Source of the DNA: an uncultured Acetatifactor sp.
Lineage (GTDB): Bacteria; Bacillota; Clostridia; Lachnospirales; Lachnospiraceae
DNA: 9,297 nt
NCBI GenBank assembly: GCA_947631715.1
Contig: CANRMK010000074.1
Coordinates: 1 to 9,297 of the forward strand
Reading direction: 5' to 3'
The notes under the pieces were generated by a model, which searched no databases, was not told the DNA's origin, and saw only the letters and a list, made by a program, of their open reading frames with translations. Both the position numbers and the translations under genes were made by a program. Of the stretch, positions 1 to 5,367 are shown one piece after another (position 1 is the stretch's first letter; each line of letters opens with the position of its first letter).

Positions 1-1881
1 TCAGTCCGAATGCACCTGGGCCTTGCCGGAAGACTCGGCTCCAAGCTCATACCAGGTGGGATCCAGGTCAAACCTCCTGTTGTCCTCAAGCAGTATAGGG
101 TGTGTGGGATCCCCTGAAAGGCAGGCTCTCTCCGTGGACACTTTCCACTGTGCGTCAAAGTCCACCCGGGGAAGCACAAGATCATAGTGGGTGCTTGGCC
201 GGAAAGATCCTTTTTCCCGGCTGCCCTGCCCCTGTGCGATCAGCTTCTCAAAATCCGTATGATGGGCGAACGCAGGAATCTGATAAAGATCTCTCAGATA
301 CTCCGATATATTTTTCAGATCCTGCACTCTGTATTTTACCGGCCCTAAATATCTGGAATAATTTACATCAAATCTTACCAGAGACACGTACAGCCATACA
401 TCCGCTTCCGTCACAAAATCTCCCAGCAGAAATCTTTTGTCCCGGAGTTCCGACTCCAGTTTTTCCAGCCCACCGTAAAACAGATCGGCGGCATGTACAA
501 AATCTTCCAGGTGCACAGCGGTCAAAAGCGTCGTCAGCGCATCCGTTACATGGACTTTGACATACTTCTTTAGTTCCTCCAGCTCTTCTTTTTTCTCCGC
601 CGGCGCAAGCTGCGGTCCATCGGGCAGTTCTCTGAGTTCTCCCAGGATCGCCTCCCCATCCTGCTCCCGGTCGTCCTGGAATGCCGGAAGCGCGGCCGGA
701 TCCTTTACGGTAGGAAGTTCCTCCTCCGTATACTTTGCGAGTTCCGTGCTGGGAACGGCATGGATTTGATCGTAAATTTTGGCATCCTGTATCTGTCTTT
801 CGGACAACGCCGCACTACGATCCGTTTTCCTTGCTGTGCCGGCGTCTGTTTCCCTGAGAAATTTATGTTCGGGATCCTTTGACAATCCTGACCTGTCTGC
901 GGGCTCACCCCAGTATTTTTCAAAGTCGATCTGCTTTAAGAATCTGTAGTTAAAGCTTCTCTGCGCGCTTCCCTCTGCATCCGCAGGCGGGACCGCAAAA
1001 TCCGCAAAGAACGTATTGTTGCGAAATGCAGGGACGGCCCACAGTTCTCTTGCATAACCCCAGAGATTCTTATAAGTGTACAGAGGATGCTTCGTCTCTC
1101 CCAGCTGATTGGTATACCTGATGTCCAGACGGGCGAGAGTCACATAAAGCCTCACATCGGAATCCGTCACATAGTCCCCAAACAGGAAACGCCTGGTCTC
1201 CAATCTCTTCTCCAGCCGGTCCATAGCTGCATAAAAAGTATTCACCCCGTCAAAGTGTCCCTCATTGCTCCTGGAAAAGGAACTTCTGTAAACGGCATTG
1301 TTGATGTTGTCAAAGAGCCAGAGATTCATCTCGTCAATCTCTTTTCGCAGCGCTTCCGGATACAGTTCAGGCGCTCCCTCCTTATGCCAGGGCCGGAAAG
1401 CCGTCTCCAAATAATTGGTCAGCCAGTTGTAATCGTTGTTCACTACCTTTCCGGTAACCGTATCGATGAGCGCAGGTACCGTAGTTCTTCCCTGATAGTC
1501 GTCATCCGCCCTGTAATAGGCCTCGGATAAGAACTGGTCGCCCAAAATCGGATCCGTATTGTTTTCATTGTACACATATTCCCACCCCAGATTCTTCTCA
1601 TGAGGGGCGTGTCCCACCATATTTGCGGAGATCTGATCCTCCAGTCCCTCCAGTTCCCGCACGATGGAAGCCCGGTTGGACCAGTGGCAGAGTTTTGCCC
1701 ACACCAGCCGGTATCTTCCGTTTCCCTCCGCTTTCAGATCCTGTTCGCCGTCCCCAAAGGGTGTGGTAAAGTGATTGGGCTGCCTCCTGAAATATCCGTT
1801 TTTGTCAATCTCTGACACCGTTTCCCTGGGGCGGACCCGTATCTTTTTCCCGTTTACTGTTTCATAATCATACTGTGCCAT
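1..1881 (-). CDS. Ecm4/YqjG-like GST family protein with a duplicated C-terminal helical domain
   Basis: The 626-aa product is about twice the length of usual glutathionyl-hydroquinone reductases (Ecm4/YqjG/PcpF family, roughly 320-370 aa). Residues about 15-160 match the family's N-terminal thioredoxin-like domain: an RPRETVSEID segment, then the active-site region with Cys65 in CHWSNR (canonical CPWAHR), the cis-Pro motif TVPALID (134-140) and VNNDY (147-151). Residues about 170-290 form the all-helical GST-C domain with NNAVYR and FLFGDYVTDSDVR. After a family-specific tail (about 310-346) comes an acidic linker of about 85 residues, then a second GST-C domain (about 427-540; FLLGDFVTEADVW) and a second tail (563-601). 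The second unit has no thioredoxin domain and no catalytic Cys, and its NNxVYR motif is lost. No signal peptide is seen, so it is probably cytoplasmic. I chose the ATG at 1881 because GGAG lies 6 nt upstream; the ATG at 1893 has no usable site. Family membership follows from motifs; thiol-conjugate reduction or transfer is inferred. Confidence 0.85.
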   Translation of the reverse strand: MAQYDYETVNGKKIRVRPRETVSEIDKNGYFRRQPNHFTTPFGDGEQDLKAEGNGRYRLVWAKLCHWSNRASIVRELEGLEDQISANMVGHAPHEKNLGWEYVYNENNTDPILGDQFLSEAYYRADDDYQGRTTVPALIDTVTGKVVNNDYNWLTNYLETAFRPWHKEGAPELYPEALRKEIDEMNLWLFDNINNAVYRSSFSRSNEGHFDGVNTFYAAMDRLEKRLETRRFLFGDYVTDSDVRLYVTLARLDIRYTNQLGETKHPLYTYKNLWGYARELWAVPAFRNNTFFADFAVPPADAEGSAQRSFNYRFLKQIDFEKYWGEPADRSGLSKDPEHKFLRETDAGTARKTDRSAALSERQIQDAKIYDQIHAVPSTELAKYTEEELPTVKDPAALPAFQDDREQDGEAILGELRELPDGPQLAPAEKKEELEELKKYVKVHVTDALTTLLTAVHLEDFVHAADLFYGGLEKLESELRDKRFLLGDFVTEADVWLYVSLVRFDVNYSRYLGPVKYRVQDLKNISEYLRDLYQIPAFAHHTDFEKLIAQGQGSREKGSFRPSTHYDLVLPRVDFDAQWKVSTERACLSGDPTHPILLEDNRRFDLDPTWYELGAESSGKAQVHSD

Positions 1882-1884
1882 TTC

Positions 1885-1897
1885 AATCTCCATTCCA
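1885..1897. repeat. 13-bp direct repeat, copy at the GST ribosome-binding site
   Basis: AATCTCCATTCCA here is identical to 2078-2090. With the adjoining TTTCAATC (1881-1888 and 2069-2076), the two copies flank the whole palindrome-rich element; the distal copy carries a 5-nt insertion. This could be a target-site duplication or a product of local duplication. The copy at 1885-1897 supplies the GGAG of the downstream gene. Confidence 0.6.
1888..1891 (-). promoter_or_regulatory. Ribosome-binding site deciding the start at 1881
   Basis: GGAG on the minus strand is followed by the 6-nt spacer ATTGAA and then ATG at 1881. The alternative in-frame ATG at 1893 overlaps this site and has only GGA directly against it, so the product most likely starts MAQYDYE. 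The site lies inside one copy of a 13-bp direct repeat (1885-1897). Confidence 0.7.
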
Positions 1898-2069
1898 AAG
1901 TGAATTTATTCACTTTGTGAATTTGTTCACTTTGTGAATAGATTCGCTTTACGAATTTATTTGCTTTGCGTTTCTATGCGACGGGGCGATGCGAATCTCA
2001 AATTCGCGTCTGCCATCAAAGCAATTTGTGACACTCCGGCACAAATTGCCAAACGAATTTACTTCGTTT
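1896..2069. repeat. Palindrome-rich intergenic element (at least five small hairpins)
   Basis: Between the ATPase gene and the duplicated GST gene is a 266-bp gap, much of it perfect short inverted repeats: 1896-1917 (9-bp arms, TTTA loop), 1926-1938, 1943-1955, 1991-2007 (6-bp arms GCGAAT/ATTCGC), 2021-2049 (10-bp arms GCAATTTGTG/CACAAATTGC) and 2051-2069 (7-bp arms AAACGAA/TTCGTTT). None is followed by a U-run on the minus strand, so they are not obvious intrinsic terminators. No convincing promoter or ORF is seen here. The composition resembles a mobile palindromic repeat (MITE-like or REP-like). That reading is inferred; the palindromes themselves are read directly. Confidence 0.7.
1909..1976. 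repeat. 17-bp tandem repeat, four degenerating copies
   Basis: Units start at 1909, 1926, 1943 and 1960. The first two, TTCACTTTGTGAATTTG and TTCACTTTGTGAATAGA, differ only in their last three bases. The third is TTCGCTTTACGAATTTA and the fourth is a weak copy. Positions 1900-1908 match the end of a further unit. Each clear unit contains its own palindrome (TTCAC-TTT-GTGAA or TTCG-CTTTA-CGAA), so the array can fold in several registers. Confidence 0.75.
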
Positions 2070-2075
2070 TTCAAT

Positions 2076-2097
2076 CTAATCTCCATTCCACCACATT
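2076..2097. repeat. 22-bp direct repeat, copy 1 (distal partner of the 13-bp repeat)
   Basis: This segment matches 2114-2135 at 20 of 22 positions, 38 bp apart, and includes the second copy of AATCTCCATTCCA. On the minus strand each copy carries a purine-rich GGAATGG, like a detached ribosome-binding site, but neither is followed by an open frame of meaningful length. Confidence 0.6.
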
Positions 2098-2113
2098 CTT
2101 GTGTCTGTCACTG

Positions 2114-2135
2114 CTAATTTCCATTCCACCGCATT
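2114..2135. repeat. 22-bp direct repeat, copy 2
   Basis: It pairs with 2076-2097 at 20 of 22 identical positions. It lies just beyond the stop codon of the ATPase gene. No gene or terminator is seen in it. Confidence 0.55.
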
Positions 2136-2147
2136 TCCCAGAATTTC

Positions 2148-2918
2148 TCAAATACTGTATTCCGGTTCCAGCTCCAGCATATGCATCTTGGCCAGAAATT
2201 CCCTGGTCCTGTCATTTTTGGGATTGTAGAACACCTGCTTGGGAGTTCCGTCCTCCACGATGACGCCCTTGTCGATGAATATCACTCTGTTGGAAACATT
2301 TCTCACAAATGCCATCTCATGGGACACCAGGAGCATGGTAAAGCCCTCCGACGCGATCTGCCTGATCACGTCCAGAACCTCTCCCACCATCTCGGGATCC
2401 AGAGCGGAGGTAGGCTCATCGAAGAGCAAAAGCTTCGGTCTCATGGCCAGAGCCCTGGCAATGGCCACTCTCTGCTGCTGCCCGCCGGAGAGATGCCTGG
2501 GGTAATGGTTCGCCCAGCCCAGCATACCCACTCTCTTCAGTTCTTCCAGAGCGATTTCCCTGGCTTCGCTCTTGGACTTTTTCTGGATCACGAGCAATCC
2601 CTCCTCCACATTTTCCAGAGCCGTCTTCCGCTCAAAAAGGTTGAACTGCTGAAACACCATTCCCGTGTTCTGGCGAAGCTCCAGGATTTCTTTCCTGTTC
2701 TTTTTAGAGGACAGATTGATCTCCTGCTCCTGCAGTCTGATGGTTCCCTTCTCCGGTATCTCAAGCTGATTGATACAGCGCAGAAGCGTGGATTTTCCTG
2801 TGCCGGAGGGGCCGATGATGCCGATCACATCGCCCTGATCGATCTCCAGGCTGATCCCGTCCAGCACTATATTTTCCTTAAATTTTTTATGCAGATCCCT
2901 GATCTCAATAAAACTCAT
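2148..2918 (-). CDS. Amino-acid ABC transporter ATP-binding protein
   Basis: This 256-aa cytoplasmic ATPase powers the importer formed with the permease and lipoprotein encoded upstream. All nucleotide-binding motifs are intact: Walker A GPSGTGKST (36-44), Q-loop Gln90 in VFQQFNLFE, signature LSGGQQQR (143-150), Walker B LLLFDEPT (163-170), D-loop SALD (171-174) and H-loop His200. Length and motif wording fit the polar-amino-acid group (GlnQ/HisP; in Bacillus subtilis also TcyN and YxeO). The start at 2918 has GGAGG 6 nt upstream. It follows the permease gene by 25 bp and is almost certainly co-transcribed with it. The ligand cannot be read from the ATPase; a sulfur-containing amino acid or S-conjugate is inferred from the neighbours. 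Confidence 0.95.
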   Translation of the reverse strand: MSFIEIRDLHKKFKENIVLDGISLEIDQGDVIGIIGPSGTGKSTLLRCINQLEIPEKGTIRLQEQEINLSSKKNRKEILELRQNTGMVFQQFNLFERKTALENVEEGLLVIQKKSKSEAREIALEELKRVGMLGWANHYPRHLSGGQQQRVAIARALAMRPKLLLFDEPTSALDPEMVGEVLDVIRQIASEGFTMLLVSHEMAFVRNVSNRVIFIDKGVIVEDGTPKQVFYNPKNDRTREFLAKMHMLELEPEYSI

Positions 2919-2943
2919 AGCAGTCCTCCATGCACCTGTGGCA

Positions 2944-3672
2944 TCACTTATTCTCCGTGAAATTTTCCACCTGATCCGGTATCGCCAGCTTTTTTTCCGT
3001 AAATTTTAAGATCTGTTCGATCACAATGGTCACCATCCAGTAAATAATGGCCAGGGAACAGTAGACCTCAAAATATCTGTAGTCCCTTCCCCCGATGATC
3101 TTTCCCTGGGCTGTGATCTCCACCACCGCACAAGTAAACGCCAGCGAAGTTCCCTTGATAGAGGAAATCAGAGAATTTCCAATCGTCGGCAGCGCCACCG
3201 TCATGGCCTCCGGGATAATGATCCTCCTCAGAGCCTGCCCGTATGTCATTCCCAGGGCGTATGCGGCTTCCAGCTGTCCCCTCCCCACGCTCATCAGGGC
3301 CGAGCGGATCATCTCCGCGCTGAACGCCGAGGAGTTCAGCCCCAGCGCCAGCACTGCGTACACAAAGCCGGGAATATTGGCCACGGCCAGATTCGTTCCG
3401 TACCTCTGGTTCAAGTATTTAAAAAACATGGGCACTCCAAAATATACAATATATAGCTGGACCAGCACCGGAGTACCTCTCACCAGGGACACGAATACCG
3501 CCGCGATCTGCTTTAGCACCGGAATCTCTTTCATCTTTATGATGGCCAAAAGCAGGCCCAGCACCAACCCGATCAGCATTGCCAGCAGAGCCAGTTCCAG
3601 AGTGATCGGCAGATAGGTCAGCAGTTCGGGAATATTGGTCAGCACTTTCTTAAAATCAAACAGCTTTGTCAT
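2944..3672 (-). CDS. Amino-acid ABC transporter permease (HisM/GlnP type)
   Basis: This 242-aa inner-membrane permease is very hydrophobic. It has a long N-terminal hydrophobic span (about 16-45), the family segment RGTPVLVQLYIVYFGVP (65-81), further membrane segments around 100-125, 155-190 and 205-225, and the EAA-loop EAAYALGMTYGQALRR, which docks to the ATPase. It is the only permease gene in the set, so it likely works as a homodimer. AAGGA lies upstream of the ATG, and the start is only 5 nt after the acetyltransferase stop codon, suggesting translational coupling. Relatives in Bacillus subtilis include the cystine and S-conjugate permeases TcyL/TcyM and YxeN; specificity here is inferred from context. 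Confidence 0.93.
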   Translation of the reverse strand: MTKLFDFKKVLTNIPELLTYLPITLELALLAMLIGLVLGLLLAIIKMKEIPVLKQIAAVFVSLVRGTPVLVQLYIVYFGVPMFFKYLNQRYGTNLAVANIPGFVYAVLALGLNSSAFSAEMIRSALMSVGRGQLEAAYALGMTYGQALRRIIIPEAMTVALPTIGNSLISSIKGTSLAFTCAVVEITAQGKIIGGRDYRYFEVYCSLAIIYWMVTIVIEQILKFTEKKLAIPDQVENFTENK

Positions 3673-3677
3673 GATCT

Positions 3678-4196
3678 TTATCCTTTCCCGTCCAAATACT
3701 TTTCCACAAGCACACAGCGAAATCCCAATTCCTGCCTGTGTCTGAGCCTTTCCTCATCATTTGGCACGCGAGGGGGATGATTCTCATAGATCTCCGGGTC
3801 CACCCCCGGCACCAGACGGTATCCGCACCTTTCATAAAAGGCCGCCGCCCGGTCCTGGGAATTGATCACAATATGTAAAAAGCCCCTCTCCCGGATCCAC
3901 TTTTCCGCTTCCCCGATCAGAATGTGTCCCACTCCGCTCCTCTGTCTGTCCCGGATCACACATACCCTGCCGATCTTTCCGATATCAGCCCGGGGATAAG
4001 TGATCCTGCAGCCGGCTATGGGCTTATGGTCCTCCACAAGGACCACGGCCTCCAGCTCCTCCAGGGGCTCATCGTGTCCGAATTCCATTTCCAGAGGAAT
4101 ATTCTGGCCGAAGACAAAAGCGTCCATCCTCACATAGTCATAGGCCTTATACAGCCATGCCGGCGCGTTTTTCTTTTCTATTCTGTAGATTTCCAT
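3678..4196 (-). CDS. GNAT-family N-acetyltransferase embedded in the transporter genes
   Basis: The 172-aa protein shows GNAT motif A, with strand GKIGRVCVIRDRQRSGVG (about 73-90) carrying the acetyl-CoA pyrophosphate loop Q-R-S-G-V-G, and motif B around NSQDRAAAFYERCGY. It has no signal peptide and should be cytosolic. It lies between the lipoprotein and permease genes, which strongly suggests that it acts on the imported compound. By analogy with the acetyltransferase genes in the Bacillus subtilis ytmI and yxe operons, which N-acetylate S-(2-succino)cysteine-type compounds before breakdown, I infer N-acetylation of a cysteine S-conjugate. A general GNAT with another amine substrate is possible. 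The ribosome-binding site is weak (CGGAAAG), 68 bp after the lipoprotein gene. Confidence 0.88.
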   Translation of the reverse strand: MEIYRIEKKNAPAWLYKAYDYVRMDAFVFGQNIPLEMEFGHDEPLEELEAVVLVEDHKPIAGCRITYPRADIGKIGRVCVIRDRQRSGVGHILIGEAEKWIRERGFLHIVINSQDRAAAFYERCGYRLVPGVDPEIYENHPPRVPNDEERLRHRQELGFRCVLVEKYLDGKG

Positions 4197-4264
4197 ACTG
4201 CTGCTTTCCGCTGTGCCGTTTTTTGGTCACAGTTTGTTTTTACCGTAAACTTTTGCCGTTGTTG

Positions 4265-5161
4265 TCAGTTCGGCGTCGCTTCCAGATCTTCTGCCGCCGG
4301 ACTGGTATCCACCCCAAAATACCTGGTCAGGATCTCCGACAGCGTGCCGTCCTCATAGATCTCCTTAAGGGCCCCATCCACGTCCTCTCTGAGGGCCGCC
4401 CCGTTATCGTCCTTGGAAAACAGGAAATAGGAGCTGTTGCTGGGCATGATGAATTCCTGGGTATCCGCATCGATGGGATTTCCCACCAGATCGTTCTCCA
4501 GGCCGAACTGGCCGATCAGCGTATCCAGGATCGGGCCGTCATCGATGGCCACATCCGTCTTTCCGTCCACGATATTCTGGAATTTGATCTGAAAATTGGA
4601 TTCCGCATATATGATATCGATCTGATGCTCCGGATTCTGCTCATTCCAGCGCTCCAGCGCCAGCGCCTTGTTGCTGCCTGCGCCGACCTCGGTTCTGTAT
4701 CCCCGATCCGCAAGATCCTGGAGCCCTGTCAGAGGCTCATCGCCGACCCTCTGAATGTACACGTCATACCCTGTCTTATAGGGCAGGCTGAAATAATACA
4801 GATCGCCTCTCTCCTCCTGCCAGGCGTAATTGTTCACCGCCATATCATACAGACCGCTGGTCAGTCCGGTCAAGGGATCGTCCGCCTTTACAAGTTCCAG
4901 TTCATACTGGGGGAGACGATCAAAGATCGCCCGCAGGATCTCTATGTCGCTTCCGCCGATTTCATTGTTCTCATCTACCACCATATAGGGTGCCGGCCCT
5001 CCCGTCGTGGCAACCGTGACCTTTTTCGCTCCCGAGGCCTCCTCGCCGGTCCCGCCGGCGCCGCAGCCGGTCAGGCTGCCCAGGACCAATCCTCCGAGCA
5101 GGATCGAAGCTATCACTTTTTTCACCGTTTTCTCTTTTCCTGTCTTTATTATCTTTTTCAT
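4265..5161 (-). CDS. Amino-acid ABC transporter substrate-binding lipoprotein
   Basis: The 298-aa product has a Lys-rich N terminus, a hydrophobic stretch (about 16-31) and a lipobox LTGC with Cys33, so it should be a lipid-anchored binding protein on the outer face of the membrane. The body fits the family-3 (HisJ/GlnH-like) amino-acid-binding fold: PYMVVDENNEIGGSDIEIL near 59-76, then GLTSGLYDMAVNNYAWQEER (99-118), where Arg118 is at the position that usually binds the ligand carboxylate, then YFSLPY and a C-terminal helix DGTLSEILTRYFG. The VNNYAWQEER wording recalls the TcyJ/TcyK/YxeM group rather than glutamine binders, but that is a judgement by eye. GAGGAG lies 6 nt before the ATG. The real ligand is not determinable from sequence. 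Confidence 0.93.
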   Translation of the reverse strand: MKKIIKTGKEKTVKKVIASILLGGLVLGSLTGCGAGGTGEEASGAKKVTVATTGGPAPYMVVDENNEIGGSDIEILRAIFDRLPQYELELVKADDPLTGLTSGLYDMAVNNYAWQEERGDLYYFSLPYKTGYDVYIQRVGDEPLTGLQDLADRGYRTEVGAGSNKALALERWNEQNPEHQIDIIYAESNFQIKFQNIVDGKTDVAIDDGPILDTLIGQFGLENDLVGNPIDADTQEFIMPSNSSYFLFSKDDNGAALREDVDGALKEIYEDGTLSEILTRYFGVDTSPAAEDLEATPN

Positions 5162-5179
5162 AATACTCTCCTCTTTTCC

Positions 5180-5215
5180 GGGCCGCCTTTCACACGAAAT
5201 CCGGACCGGCGGCCC
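5180..5215 (-). other. GC-rich leader hairpin next to the lipoprotein ribosome-binding site
   Basis: Perfect 8-bp arms GGGCCGCC and GGCGGCCC enclose a 20-nt loop. On the transcript the hairpin ends 6 nt before the GAGGAG of the lipoprotein gene. There is no U-run after it, so it is not an intrinsic terminator. It might protect the message 5' end or affect initiation; that role is speculative. Confidence 0.45.
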
Positions 5216-5262
5216 CTGTCTTTCTCATACCCTTTGCGCACTTTAACAAATACATTTTGAAT

Positions 5263-5302
5263 CTTACACACCATGCGTGCTTTGGCATGTATACCAATCA
5301 AT
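5263..5302. repeat. 40-bp hairpin repeat, copy 1
   Basis: This imperfect direct repeat is shared with 5325-5364, 62 bp apart. The core is ATGCGTGC, a 4-base loop and GCATGTAT. Read as plus-strand RNA all eight pairs form, two of them G-U; read as minus-strand RNA the same two become A-C mismatches. The copy lies in the 206-bp gap between the first GST gene and the lipoprotein gene. Confidence 0.65.
5288..5297 (-). promoter_or_regulatory. Possible extended -10 promoter for the transporter genes
   Basis: The minus strand reads TTGGTATACA, which fits an extended -10 (TGnTATAnT-like), about 127 nt before the lipoprotein start. There is no good -35 at the right spacing, and the site falls inside the 40-bp repeat, so this is weak. 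Read-through from the strong promoter at 6693 is the simpler explanation for expression. Confidence 0.2.
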
Positions 5303-5324
5303 AGTGTGCAAGTTTCCTTTCATA

Positions 5325-5364
5325 CTTACACCCTATGCGTGCTTCAGCGCGCATGCCGATCAAT
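5325..5364. repeat. 40-bp hairpin repeat, copy 2
   Basis: This second copy differs from the first mostly in the 3' arm of the hairpin. Its core is ATGCGTGC, loop TTCA, GCGCGCAT, with eight pairs including one G-U on the plus strand. It starts 3 bp beyond the GST stop codon. No U-tract follows on the minus strand, so it is not a clear terminator for the GST message. Confidence 0.65.
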
Positions 5365-5367
5365 GCC

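Noticed and set aside
1896..2069. CRISPR-like array
   Set aside because: The repeats are 17 bp, contiguous and without unique spacers of regular size, and no cas genes are present.
2181..2960. A 259-codon plus-strand open frame opposite the ATPase gene
   Set aside because: It mirrors a gene with every ABC ATPase motif intact, has no family features of its own and looks like an antisense shadow.
5180..5215. Intrinsic terminator after the first GST gene
   Set aside because: The 8-bp GC stem is followed on the minus strand by GGAAAAGAGGAG, the ribosome-binding region of the next gene, not by a U-run.
4157..5260. A 367-codon open frame on the plus strand
   Set aside because: It lies across the lipoprotein gene and beyond it on the opposite strand. 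The minus-strand frame has a lipobox, family motifs and a good ribosome-binding site, while the plus-strand product shows no recognisable domain.
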